Source: an uncultured Fretibacterium sp.
GTDB lineage: Bacteria > Synergistota > Synergistia > Synergistales > Aminobacteriaceae
Assembly: GCA_937911045.1 (NCBI GenBank)
Contig: CALEPX010000021.1
Location: 161,791 to 225,790 of the forward strand
Direction: 5' to 3'
DNA length: 64,000 bases
Below, in pieces: positions 8,768-17,124 of this stretch (the stretch's first letter is position 1; every line of letters begins with the position of its first letter). The position numbers and the translations under genes are program-made. The notes under the pieces were generated by a model. It was given only the letters and a program-made list of their open reading frames with translations, was not told where the DNA came from and did no database searches.

Positions 8768-9502
8768 ATGAAGAAACGAAATTTGTTATTACTAGCGTTA
8801 GTGTTGTGTTTGGGAATTGGTGTTGCGTTTTCTGAGGATTATGACATCGCGGGAGGCTGGAATCTCAGCGGCAACGGTTATGTTGACAAGTCGTTTATTC
8901 GCGTTTCGCTGGAGTTGAACGGCGATTTGGACGTTATAACCAAGATGGGCGATGTTGTCTTTGATGAATATAGCGACGATGTTGAGGCAGTTGCGGAAAT
9001 TTTGCGAATCAGTGAGGACAGATACAGCGAGACAGGAACGTATCTGAAGGATATTAGATTCGTTACGGGACATGTTATTAATCTGGAAATTACAGCTACG
9101 GGTCTTGATATTAGAGCGTGGTCAGATCGCATTGATAATTCGCGCCTGAGTATTCCTGTGCCGTTGCCGTATTTGAGCCCGTCGAATGATAACCCGTTTA
9201 CTTTGCCGAAAGTCACGCATACTCAGAGTGATTCGAATCTTGAATACACAGTCACGTTGACTTCGATTTATTCCGGAACGGTCAGGATTCACGGCTGGTT
9301 TGAGCTTGATATTGTTGGTGACGTAGATCTTGATTCGCTGTGCAAAATCTGGAAATTCGGAACTGAAGAACCTGCCGCCCCCGGCGGAGATAACAAGAGC
9401 AGCGGCTGTAATTCTTCGGGATTGGGGTTTATGTCAATGTTGATTATTCTCGCGATTTTTGTAGTGAAGGGTGTGAGAAATATTTGTTCGGAACGGATAT
9501 AG
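8768..9502 (+). CDS. Exported protein with Synerg-CTERM-type C-terminal sorting tail
   Basis: A 244-residue exported protein. Residues 1-22 form a signal peptide with the junction near AFSE. The middle is a beta-rich domain that I do not recognise. The C-terminal 35 residues follow the Synerg-CTERM pattern: a disordered linker (EEPAAPGGDNKSS), the Gly-Cys motif SSGCNSSGLGF, a hydrophobic helix and a short basic end. This tail type is confined to Synergistota and is thought to be processed at the envelope, with the Cys suggesting lipid attachment. The ATG is preceded by CGGGAG. Its last 19 bases overlap the next gene, an unusual coupling of a surface protein to a cytoskeletal one. Confidence 0.8.
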   Translation: MKKRNLLLLALVLCLGIGVAFSEDYDIAGGWNLSGNGYVDKSFIRVSLELNGDLDVITKMGDVVFDEYSDDVEAVAEILRISEDRYSETGTYLKDIRFVTGHVINLEITATGLDIRAWSDRIDNSRLSIPVPLPYLSPSNDNPFTLPKVTHTQSDSNLEYTVTLTSIYSGTVRIHGWFELDIVGDVDLDSLCKIWKFGTEEPAAPGGDNKSSGCNSSGLGFMSMLIILAIFVVKGVRNICSERI

Positions 9503-10530
9503 GCATAGATTTAGGAACAGCGACGGTCTTGATTTACGAGAAACATAACGGCGTAGTTTTGCGAGAACCGTCAGTTGTTGCAGTTGATCAGGACACCGGT
9601 GATATTCTGGCTGTGGGCTTCGAGGCGAAAAACATGGTCGGACGAACTCCGGGCAGCATTACGTCTGTGAGACCGTTGAGAGACGGAGTGATTGCGAATT
9701 ACTCGATGACTGAGGCGATGTTGCAGCATTTCATGAGGCGCGTTACGAAAGGTTCGGGGAAATTTTTCCGGAATCGTGCGATGATTTGTGTGCCGTCCGG
9801 AGCTACGGATGTTGAACGTCGTGCGGTTTTAGAGGCTGCTATCGAAGTCGGTGCGCGTGAGGCGTATTTGATCGAAGAACCAATGGCTGCTGCAATCGGT
9901 GCGAATCTTGACGTTGAAGAGGCTCGCGGAAAAATGATTGTTGATATAGGCGGTGGCACAACGGATATTGCGGTAATTTCGCTTGGGGGAGTTGTTGTCT
10001 CGAAGTCGCTGCGAATCGGCGGTGATAAATTCGATGAGGGCATCACGCGGTATTTGCGCAGGCAGTATAATTTAGCAATCGGCGATCAAACTGCTGAGAA
10101 TCTTAAAATAATGATCGGAACATGTTTGCCTCTGAGACAAGATGACCGAATGATTGTGAAAGGGCGTGATCTGGTTCAGGGATTGCCGCGACAAATCGAA
10201 GTCACAAGTTCAGCGGTGAGTATGGCGATCAGCGAGTTAGTGCAAAGCTTGGTTGACGGGATTCGCAATGTTCTGGAATTAACGCCGCCGGAGTTGTCAG
10301 CCGACATAATTGACAGAGGGATCGTATTAACTGGCGGAGGAGCGTATTTGCGAGGTTTGCCGGAATTGATTTCTCAGCAGACCGGAATATATTGCTTCAT
10401 GGCGGAAAATCCTATGGAAAGTGTTGCGCTCGGAACAGGGAAAGCTTTATCAGAAATTGATCGCCTGAAAAATTCCGGTCGCAGTACGATGCTCGTGAAT
10501 ATCAAACGCGGCGGTAGAAAGAGATACTAG
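9484..10530 (+). CDS. mreB: MreB/Mbl-type rod-shape actin homologue
   Basis: A 348-residue bacterial actin that forms membrane-bound filaments guiding lateral cell-wall synthesis. The five actin motifs are present: phosphate 1 GIDLGTATV (residues 7-15), connect 1 EEPMAAAIG (131-139), phosphate 2 DIGGGTTD (154-161), and the adenosine motif GIVLTGGGAYLRGL (about 280-293). The start is the TTG at 9484, inside the end of the preceding gene. Placement directly before flgF-flgG matches the mbl-flhO-flhP order of Bacillus subtilis, so this is probably the mbl-like paralogue rather than the mreBCD copy; mreC and mreD are absent here. It ends in a basic tail (KRGGRKRY). Confidence 0.92.
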   Translation: MFGTDIGIDLGTATVLIYEKHNGVVLREPSVVAVDQDTGDILAVGFEAKNMVGRTPGSITSVRPLRDGVIANYSMTEAMLQHFMRRVTKGSGKFFRNRAMICVPSGATDVERRAVLEAAIEVGAREAYLIEEPMAAAIGANLDVEEARGKMIVDIGGGTTDIAVISLGGVVVSKSLRIGGDKFDEGITRYLRRQYNLAIGDQTAENLKIMIGTCLPLRQDDRMIVKGRDLVQGLPRQIEVTSSAVSMAISELVQSLVDGIRNVLELTPPELSADIIDRGIVLTGGGAYLRGLPELISQQTGIYCFMAENPMESVALGTGKALSEIDRLKNSGRSTMLVNIKRGGRKRY

Positions 10531-10571
10531 ATATTAATTAACGCGAAATTTTTCGAAAGGAGTTGTGATAG

Positions 10572-11381
10572 ATGAACAGGGGATTATACGCTGCGGCGTC
10601 GGCGATGCTGGTTCAGGAAACGAATCTTGACGTAATCACGAATAATTTAGCGAATGTTGACACGGCTGGTTACAAGCGTCGAGTTAGTGCGAACGCGGAT
10701 TTTACGGCTTATATGGACAGGATCGAGAAAGTTTCTGAGGATGCTGAGACGAAAATCATGACCGTGCCGCCATTCACGATGAATTGGAAGGGCAAGCAGA
10801 CGATCGGCACACTTGCGCTTGCGAATGTATTCTCGGAAGACGTCATGGACACAAGCCCCGGTGTTGTCAAAACGACTGAGAATCCGTTGGATATAGCGAT
10901 TGATGGTCCGGGATTTTTTGCGGTCGCGGATTCGAACGGCAACACGTTTTACACGCGCGAGGGAACTTTCACGCTGAATAACGAGGGTCGCATGGTCGAT
11001 GGCAACGGCAACGAGTTACAGGGTGAAGGCGGTGCGATTGAGATCGGCAATAATGCCCGCAGCGTTGTTATAAATCGAACCGGACAGGTCATAGTTGATG
11101 ATAATGTCGTCGGCAGAGTTTCGGTTTTTAATTTCGAGAGACCGACGTATTTGCGGCAAGCGGCGCGAAATTTGCTAACACCCACGCAGCAATCCGGAGA
11201 CGCTGAAGCAGTTGAGAACGTTAGAATATTTTCGGCAGCGTATGAGACTTCGAACGTAGGCGTTGTTGAAGAGATGACGCGAATGATTGAGGCGCAACGT
11301 GCGTATGAAGGCGCATCGAAAGCGTTAATGACACATGATGACGAGACTAGCAGATTAATCACGTCATATAGTCGCGGATAA
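10572..11381 (+). CDS. flgF: Flagellar basal-body rod protein FlgF
   Basis: A proximal-rod component of the flagellum, exported through the flagellar type III system without a cleaved signal. The 269-residue protein has the N-terminal rod motif (ITNNLANVDTAGYKRR, about residues 21-36) and the C-terminal helix (NVGVVEEMTRMIEAQRAYE) that pack in the rod core. The central FlgF/FlgG beta domain contains DGPGFFAV. It is the first of two tandem rod genes; this order gives FlgF, although the two families are close and this copy could also be called FlhO. An AAAGGAG site precedes the ATG. Confidence 0.88.
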   Translation: MNRGLYAAASAMLVQETNLDVITNNLANVDTAGYKRRVSANADFTAYMDRIEKVSEDAETKIMTVPPFTMNWKGKQTIGTLALANVFSEDVMDTSPGVVKTTENPLDIAIDGPGFFAVADSNGNTFYTREGTFTLNNEGRMVDGNGNELQGEGGAIEIGNNARSVVINRTGQVIVDDNVVGRVSVFNFERPTYLRQAARNLLTPTQQSGDAEAVENVRIFSAAYETSNVGVVEEMTRMIEAQRAYEGASKALMTHDDETSRLITSYSRG

Positions 11382-11431
11382 TTTTCATGAATGATTTGCA
11401 TGAATGATTTGAATGAAGGGGAATATTTGAA

Positions 11432-12223
11432 ATGCTGAGATCTTTATGGACTAGCGCATCAGGAATGATCGCCCAGCAAACGCATTTGGACGTAGTTTCG
11501 CATAACTTGGCAAACGTTAATACTCAGGGTTACAAGAAGCGTCGTGCAGATTTTGAGGACTTGATGTATCAGATTTATCGTGACCCGGGTTCACCGATTG
11601 AGGCTGGCTCAGTTGTTCCGACGGGAGTTCAGGTCGGATTGGGAACGCGAGTTACGGCGACACCGAGCTTCATGGTGCAGGGAAATTTCCAGATTACGGA
11701 CGGACCGCTGGATTGGGCAATAACTGATGACGAAGGATTTTTTCAGGTAGCGATGGGCAATGGAGTTATAGGCTATACGCGCGGAGGCTCATGGCAGATT
11801 GACAACGAAGGTCAGATCGTGAACGAGGACGGCTTATTACTCGAACCGGCTATAACAGTGCCGCAAGAAGCTTTGGAGGTGCAATTATCGCCGACTGGAG
11901 TTGTGAGTGTTCGTATGCCGAATGAGACGGAATTGCAGGAGATCGGTCAGATTGAGCTTGCAAGATTCATAAATCCCGCGGGATTGCGTGCAGTTGGTGA
12001 TCGGCTTTTCATTCAGACTGATGCCAGCGGTGAGCCGATTGTCGGAAATCCAGGAGCTGATGGAATGCCGGAAGTCAGGCAGAAAGTTATCGAGATGTCG
12101 AACGTTCAGGTTGTCGAAGAAATGGTCGAAATGATCGTCGCGCAACGTGCGTATGAAGCAAATTCCAAGGGTATTCAGACGGCTGATGAATTGCTGCGGA
12201 TTGCTAACGGATTGAAGCGTTAA
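11432..12223 (+). CDS. flgG: Flagellar distal rod protein FlgG
   Basis: The distal rod subunit that carries torque through the P and L rings. The 263-residue protein begins MLRSLWTSASGMIAQQTHLD, with SHNLANVNTQGYKKRR following, and closes with SNVQVVEEMVEMIVAQRAYE near residues 227-246, the diagnostic FlgG ends. Length matches the family (about 260). A GAAGGGGAA site lies before the ATG. It is followed after 3 bp by flgA and then the ring genes, the standard order for a diderm flagellar locus. Confidence 0.94.
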   Translation: MLRSLWTSASGMIAQQTHLDVVSHNLANVNTQGYKKRRADFEDLMYQIYRDPGSPIEAGSVVPTGVQVGLGTRVTATPSFMVQGNFQITDGPLDWAITDDEGFFQVAMGNGVIGYTRGGSWQIDNEGQIVNEDGLLLEPAITVPQEALEVQLSPTGVVSVRMPNETELQEIGQIELARFINPAGLRAVGDRLFIQTDASGEPIVGNPGADGMPEVRQKVIEMSNVQVVEEMVEMIVAQRAYEANSKGIQTADELLRIANGLKR

Positions 12224-12226
12224 TTC

Positions 12227-13198
12227 GTGATGAGAAAGTTTTTGAGAATTGGGGAGCGTGTTTTGCTCCTCAGTTTTGTATTTGCGTTTGTATTTGCGTT
12301 TGCGTGTGAAGCTGCTCAGAATATCAAGATTCAGATCCCGGACGTGATTTACATGAAGACGGATTCGTTCACGCTTGGAAAGGCTGCGAAAATTACGGGC
12401 GGAAATGCTAAAACCCGGAAAATTCTTTCTGGATTGGAGCTGTTCGCGTCTGGAAATGTTTTGTCGCGTTCGGAAGTTTTGCGCGCTATCGAAGAGAGTG
12501 AAGCCAGTGATGCCAGAATCGAGTTATACATGCCGTCGAGCGTTCGAGTTGAGAGGCCTGAATACGAGGGTAATTTCACGGAGACAGGCAATAATCCTCG
12601 TGCAAATTCGCCACGTTCGCTTGAAAGTCTGATTCCGGTTATAAAGTCTTTATCGGCTTGGGACGGTGATGTAGAAATTTCTGCCGGGTCACAAGTTCCT
12701 GACGGGAGCGTAATCGATCCTGCGAGCATAATTCCCGGAACACCTGCTGCGACGCTGAGATTTCGTGATGATTCTGGAAATATTAGATCTTTGGGAGTGC
12801 GCTTAACTTGGTATCAGAATGTTCTTGTTGCGTCGAGAAATATCAGAAAGGGAGATCGCATTAATCCGAGAGATTTTTTCACGCGCAAAATGAAAGTTTC
12901 GAAACCCGGAATTTACGCGTCGAATCCAAACGAAATTTCCGGATTCAGTGCGAACAGGAATATTAAACAGGGTGAAGCGTTGAATCTGACTTGGCTGACG
13001 AGTTCGAGCTTGATTAAGAAGGGCAGGCGTGTGCGTGTAACTGCAAGATATGGCGGAGCAAAAGCTGTGACGGACGGTGTATTATTAGATGATGCGCGAC
13101 CCGGAGAATATGCGCGAGTGAGACGTTCGGATAATCGCAAAATAGTCTTCAGGGCGCGAATAATTGACGAGAATAACGCGGAGGTTGATGTAAATTGA
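12227..13198 (+). CDS. flgA: Flagellar P-ring assembly chaperone FlgA
   Basis: FlgA is the periplasmic chaperone that helps FlgI polymerise into the P ring. The 323-residue protein has a signal peptide ending near ACEAAQ (about residue 30), a long N-terminal segment, and a C-terminal SAF-type domain with VLVASRNIRKGDRINPRDFF, then FSANRNIKQGEAL and VRVTARYGGAKAVTDGVLL. It is longer than the about 220 residues of enterobacterial FlgA because of the extended N-terminal half. The start is GTG 12227, with ATG 12230 a one-codon-shorter alternative. Its stop overlaps the TTG start of flgH. Confidence 0.88.
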   Translation: MMRKFLRIGERVLLLSFVFAFVFAFACEAAQNIKIQIPDVIYMKTDSFTLGKAAKITGGNAKTRKILSGLELFASGNVLSRSEVLRAIEESEASDARIELYMPSSVRVERPEYEGNFTETGNNPRANSPRSLESLIPVIKSLSAWDGDVEISAGSQVPDGSVIDPASIIPGTPAATLRFRDDSGNIRSLGVRLTWYQNVLVASRNIRKGDRINPRDFFTRKMKVSKPGIYASNPNEISGFSANRNIKQGEALNLTWLTSSSLIKKGRRVRVTARYGGAKAVTDGVLLDDARPGEYARVRRSDNRKIVFRARIIDENNAEVDVN

Positions 13199-13761
13199 GA
13201 AAAATATTTTTTGCGGTAGTTTTGTGTGTGATTTTTGCGGCTGATTCGTTTGCTGCGTCGTTGTGGAATGATCGGGCGAACTGGATTGGTGACGCTAGAC
13301 CGTCGAGAGTTGGCGATATTGTCACGGTGCTTGTTAGCGAAAAAACTGATGCCAAAGACGAAGCCACAATGGAAGCTACGAAAACTTCGAATAATAATGT
13401 CAGCAACGGAACCGGAATTTTGCGTTTTATCCGGAATTTGGGATTGACGACGAATAATTCTAGCGCGGGCGACGGCTCTGTTGAACGAAAGCATCACGCG
13501 ACTGCGACGGTTGCATGTTTAGTGACGGAAGTTTTGCCGAACGGTAATCTTGTAATCGAGGGCACACGCGATATTAGAACGAGCGAGGAAATTTTGCAGT
13601 TCCAGTTGCTCGGAGTAATCAGACCTCAGGATGTGAACAGCGATAACCAGATTAAGAGTGAATTAGTTGCGAATGCTGAGATTGCTGTTAAAGGACGCGG
13701 AATAATTTCGAGAACGCAGAAACCCGGGATAATTTCACAGATTTTGCTGGCAGTGTTTTAG
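13195..13761 (+). CDS. flgH: Flagellar L-ring protein FlgH (no lipobox)
   Basis: The outer-membrane L-ring subunit. The 188-residue protein has the family core: VGDIVTVLVSEKTDAKDEA, a Ser/Thr/Asn-rich loop, then VTEVLPNGNLVIEGTR and GVIRPQDVNSDNQIKS. The start is TTG 13195, overlapping the flgA stop as TTGA, with GGAGGT 9 bp upstream. It is shorter than the about 230 residues of proteobacterial FlgH. The N-terminus looks like an ordinary signal peptide cut near SFAAS. The only Cys (residue 11) sits inside the hydrophobic core without a lipobox, so the usual lipid anchor seems absent. Confidence 0.9.
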   Translation: MRKIFFAVVLCVIFAADSFAASLWNDRANWIGDARPSRVGDIVTVLVSEKTDAKDEATMEATKTSNNNVSNGTGILRFIRNLGLTTNNSSAGDGSVERKHHATATVACLVTEVLPNGNLVIEGTRDIRTSEEILQFQLLGVIRPQDVNSDNQIKSELVANAEIAVKGRGIISRTQKPGIISQILLAVF

Positions 13762-13771
13762 GTGATAATTC

Positions 13772-14905
13772 ATGAGAAAATTTGCGTTAATAATTTTTGC
13801 CGTGATGATTTTTTCGGGCGAATCGCTTGCTGCACCGTCGATGAATTTGCAGGATCTGGATTTTAATCGCGTGAATCCGATTGTGCGAATCAAAGACATA
13901 ACTGAAGTCGAAGGCGCGCGTGAAAATCAGTTGACGGGTGTAGGACTTGTTACAGGATTGCCCGGGACTGGTGATAACTCGAACATGACGACACAGATGA
14001 TGCGGAACATGATGCGAAATTTCGGAGTTACGCTTGATGCGAGATCAGTCAGGACGCGAAATATTGCCGTAGTTTCTTTGACAGCGACTTTGCCCCCGTA
14101 CGCAAGACCCGGACAAGCTATAGACGTGAATGTAAGCACGATGGGTAACGCTTCGAGTTTGCAGGGAGGAGTTTTGCTTCAGGCACCGTTGAGAGCGGCT
14201 GATGGGAAAGTTTACGCGGTTGCGCAAGGTCCGTTATTAGTCGGCGGATTTAACACGCAGAGCGGCGGAAATTCTAGAACTAAGAACGTACCGACTGTTG
14301 GCAGAATCCCGGGGGGCGCGTTGGTTGAGAGAGAAGTCCCGTCGGATTATTACATGGGCGGACAAGTCGCGTTATTATTGCGCAATCCGGATTTCACGAC
14401 TGCTCAGAGAATTTCTGACGCGATTAATCGACAGTTCGGAGCGATTTCCAAACCTGCAGATGCTGGACGAGTTGAGATATTTTTGCCGGGAAATTACGTT
14501 GCGGCACCGACGGCGTTTCTGGCGTATGTTGAGAAGCTTGAGATTGAGCCTGATACCGGAGCAAAAGTTGCTGTGAATGAACGGACTGGGACTGTAGTTT
14601 TGGGCGGAAATGTTAAGATCAGTTCGGTAGCGGTTGCGCACGGAAATTTGACGGTATCGGTCGGAGAATCTCCTGTTGCAATTCAGAACGAAAATGAGAA
14701 TGAGCGGCAAGTTGTTTTCCAGAATCGAACGGATATTACGACAGAAGAAGACGGTTCAAGCATGGTGGCAATGCCGGCAACTTCGACGGTGCGTGACATG
14801 GTTCGTGTTTTGAACTCGCTAGGCTCAAGCCCGAGAGATATTATCGAAATTTTGCAGACGATTGAGAAAGCAGGGGCTTTACACGGAGAACTCGTTACGA
14901 TGTGA
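13772..14905 (+). CDS. flgI: Flagellar P-ring protein FlgI
   Basis: The periplasmic P-ring subunit, which surrounds the rod at the peptidoglycan. The 377-residue protein has a signal peptide (residues 1-20, cleaved after SLA) and the strongly conserved segments NQLTGVGLVTGLPGTGD, FGVTLDARSVRTRNIAVVSL and LPPYARPGQAIDVNVS, with a C-terminal VRVLNSLGSSPRDIIEILQ helix. Length is normal for the family. It is the last gene of the cluster; no flgJ follows. A bidirectional terminator lies 29 bp downstream. Confidence 0.95.
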   Translation: MRKFALIIFAVMIFSGESLAAPSMNLQDLDFNRVNPIVRIKDITEVEGARENQLTGVGLVTGLPGTGDNSNMTTQMMRNMMRNFGVTLDARSVRTRNIAVVSLTATLPPYARPGQAIDVNVSTMGNASSLQGGVLLQAPLRAADGKVYAVAQGPLLVGGFNTQSGGNSRTKNVPTVGRIPGGALVEREVPSDYYMGGQVALLLRNPDFTTAQRISDAINRQFGAISKPADAGRVEIFLPGNYVAAPTAFLAYVEKLEIEPDTGAKVAVNERTGTVVLGGNVKISSVAVAHGNLTVSVGESPVAIQNENENERQVVFQNRTDITTEEDGSSMVAMPATSTVRDMVRVLNSLGSSPRDIIEILQTIEKAGALHGELVTM

Positions 14906-14933
14906 ATTGCGTGAATTGCGTGATTTGCGCGTG

Positions 14934-14978
14934 AAAAAGCAGCTCTGGATTCGCGATTGAATCTGGAACTGCTTTTTT
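14934..14978. terminator. Bidirectional rho-independent terminator between flgI and amylosucrase
   Basis: AAAAAGCAG pairs with CTGCTTTTTT around an inner GGATTC/GAATCT stem. Runs of T follow the stem on the plus strand and, read in reverse, on the minus strand too. It sits between two convergent genes (flgI stop 14905 and amylosucrase stop 14999) and can end both transcripts. Confidence 0.85.
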
Positions 14979-14998
14979 GATTCGTGATTATTTCGTGA

Positions 14999-16831
14999 TT
15001 ATTTCTCAGCGATGAGCCACAGGAATTTGTAGGGTTCAAGAGTGATTTTGCCGCTTGTGTTCACGAATTTCTCGCCAGTCATTGCGTCGGTGTAATTAAA
15101 TTCGCTTAAATTCTCGTCGGTGATAATTTCCTGAGCTTGTGAGCTGAAGTTGAAGAACGCGAGTAATTTTTCTTTACGGGTTTTCTCGCCGTAATATCTG
15201 CCGATGCCCAGAACATGTTCGTTGTTTGTTTCGATTAGCCATGTGTCAGCCGAATTTGAGAACACAGAGTATTTGTCGCGAGCTTCGGTCATTTTGCGAA
15301 TCGCTTTGAATAATTTGCCCTCACGTGTTCGCTTGTCTGAGCGTTTCGCAGCATCTTCCCAGTGAAACGCGCCTCGATGAACGTAGCGGCTGTCCTGAGA
15401 TTTTTTCGGGTCGTCATGATATGTGTAGTCGTTGAGCTGTCCGATTTCGTCACCGCTGTATAAAACAGGAATGCCGCTCTGAGTGAACAGGAATGCGTGC
15501 AAAGTCAGATCCAGATCGAGTGAGCCTGCGCCGTTTGTTTCGATTCCGCAGAGTGACGCCGTTGTTCCGCACATTCTCGCATCGCCAAGTTCCGGAGCGT
15601 CGTTGTAAGTTTCGCCTTTTGACGGTGAGCCGGGAAATTCGCCTTTGAAATAATCGTTCAGGTATTTTTTGTGAGCAACTTCTTCAAAGCCAAATTGCCG
15701 CAAAAACGGGTAATCAAGTCCCCAGCCAATATCGTCGTGACAGCGTAAGTAATTCAGGAATACGTATTGCTTTGGTAACGCGAAGACGCTTTCGAGCTGA
15801 TGTTTGAGTAAGCGCGTATCCTGAGTTGCGACGGTGTGCCAAGTGCTTGCCATTGTCGTAACGTTGTATAACATGTGACACTCGGGTTTATCGACAGTTC
15901 CGAAATACGGCACGACTTTTGACGGTTCCATGACAACTTCGCCGAGCAGCAGCGTTCCCGGACAGACTATTTCGGCAGCCATTCGCATAATGCGCACGAG
16001 CGTGTGAACTTGCGGCAGGTTTCTGCAATTTGTTCCCGGAGTTTTCCAGATGTATGGCACAGCGTCAAGTCTGATAATATCGATCCCCTGATTACACAGG
16101 GAAAGCATGTTCTCGGTCATATCGTTGAAGACTGTCGGGTTCGCGTAGTTCAAATCCCATTGATACGGGTAGAACGTTGTCATGACGACTTTTTTCGCTT
16201 CTTCGCACCATGAGAAATTCCCCGGAGCTGTTGTCGGGAAAACTTCGGGTAAATATTTCTCGTACTCGTTCGGGATTGACCAGTTATCGAAAAAGAAATA
16301 TCTGTCCTGAAATTCTTTCTCACCGTTGCGGGCGCGTTTTGCCCATTCATGTTCTTCGCTCGTGTGATTCATGACGAAATCCAGACACACGCCTATGCCT
16401 TTTGAGTGACAATCGTCAGCTAAATCTGCCAAATCTTGAATCGTGCCTAAATCCGGACGAACTTTTCGGAAATCTGAGACAGCGTAACCACCGTCACTGC
16501 GACCTTCAGGACTGTCGAGTAAAGGCATCAGGTGCAGGTAATTCACGCCGCATTCCTGAACGTAATCCAAGTGAGAGCGCACGCCTTTGAGATTTTTCGC
16601 GAAACATTCCGTGTACATCATCATGCCGAGCATATCATTGCCAGCGTACCAGTTCGGGACATTTTCACGCGCCTCGTCAAATTCTTTTAGAATATCGCGT
16701 CGTTCTTGCCACATGCGCTTCAGCATCGAGCAGAAATATTCGAATGCTTGCATGTCGTTATTATATAGTTCACAGTACAGCCATTTGAGTTCGTCGTAGT
16801 GTTGGGAAAGTCGTTTCTCGAAATCTGTCAT
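14999..16831 (-). CDS. Amylosucrase (GH13 family sucrose glucosyltransferase)
   Basis: A GH13 enzyme of 610 residues. Amylosucrases transfer glucose from sucrose to an alpha-1,4-glucan and release fructose; sucrose hydrolase is a close alternative. Visible GH13 motifs are DFVMNHTSEEH (region I), GIDIIRLDAVPYIWK with the Asp nucleophile (II), LLLGEVV with the acid/base Glu (III) and FLNYLRCHDDIGWG (IV). An alpha-helical N-terminal domain (about 90 residues) and the barrel insertion typical of amylosucrases are also present. The ATG at 16831 follows CAGGAGGC; an in-frame extension up to 16936 would run through the structured RNA and lacks conserved sequence. Expression is probably controlled through the RNA leader upstream. 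Confidence 0.85.
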   Translation of the reverse strand: MTDFEKRLSQHYDELKWLYCELYNNDMQAFEYFCSMLKRMWQERRDILKEFDEARENVPNWYAGNDMLGMMMYTECFAKNLKGVRSHLDYVQECGVNYLHLMPLLDSPEGRSDGGYAVSDFRKVRPDLGTIQDLADLADDCHSKGIGVCLDFVMNHTSEEHEWAKRARNGEKEFQDRYFFFDNWSIPNEYEKYLPEVFPTTAPGNFSWCEEAKKVVMTTFYPYQWDLNYANPTVFNDMTENMLSLCNQGIDIIRLDAVPYIWKTPGTNCRNLPQVHTLVRIMRMAAEIVCPGTLLLGEVVMEPSKVVPYFGTVDKPECHMLYNVTTMASTWHTVATQDTRLLKHQLESVFALPKQYVFLNYLRCHDDIGWGLDYPFLRQFGFEEVAHKKYLNDYFKGEFPGSPSKGETYNDAPELGDARMCGTTASLCGIETNGAGSLDLDLTLHAFLFTQSGIPVLYSGDEIGQLNDYTYHDDPKKSQDSRYVHRGAFHWEDAAKRSDKRTREGKLFKAIRKMTEARDKYSVFSNSADTWLIETNNEHVLGIGRYYGEKTRKEKLLAFFNFSSQAQEIITDENLSEFNYTDAMTGEKFVNTSGKITLEPYKFLWLIAEK

Positions 16832-16859
16832 GGGAAAATTGCCTCCTGAGAAAATTATT

Positions 16860-16994
16860 AATGCCTCCGCGAATACCGTGTCGTGAAAGTTCTGACCCGT
16901 CCCTAAAAAGACTTTGAGTCTGTGGTTATGAGCCACTGTAGAAGCGAGTGTTGGCTCAGAACGTAATCAAGATCACTAATACCGCAGGGGCATT
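16860..16994 (-). ncRNA. 135-nt structured RNA or 5' leader ahead of amylosucrase, family unknown
   Basis: Read on the minus strand, a 12-bp closing stem pairs AATGCCCCTGCG with CGCGGAGGCATT (one mismatch, one G-U). Inside is a large internal loop (about 20 nt and 17 nt), then a second stem GTTCTGA/TCAGAAC, then two hairpins: GTGG/CCAC and AGACT/AGTCT. The predicted transcription start falls at the first base of the closing stem. The amylosucrase Shine-Dalgarno lies only about 12 nt after it and resembles the 3' strand of the stem, so the 5' strand might pair with either. It fits a cis-regulatory leader. A 6S-like RNA (closing stem, big bubble, apical stem) is an alternative but it would be short. 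I could not match it to a known riboswitch. Confidence 0.55.
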
Positions 16995-17000
16995 GATAAA

Positions 17001-17029
17001 ATTATACCAGATTTTTTGCAATTTTTTAA
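17001..17029 (-). promoter_or_regulatory. Promoter for the structured RNA and amylosucrase
   Basis: The minus strand carries TATAAT at 17006-17001 with a TG extension (TGGTATAAT), and TTAAAA as a weak -35 at 17029-17024, separated by exactly 17 bp. The distance from the -10 to the first base of the RNA closing stem is 6 bp, consistent with a start at about 16994. Confidence 0.6.
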
Positions 17030-17124
17030 CCGAAAATTTGGCGCAAGTTCCTGACTTTAATCATGGAGATAAGTCGATTTTCTGCTATAATTTATAAAAA
17101 TTTGTGAAGGGAGGTTATGAAAAA

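Noticed and set aside
16832..16936. N-terminal extension of amylosucrase (MAHNHRLKVF...)
   Set aside because: It runs through the stems of the structured RNA, has no ribosome site, and a strong Shine-Dalgarno precedes the ATG at 16831.
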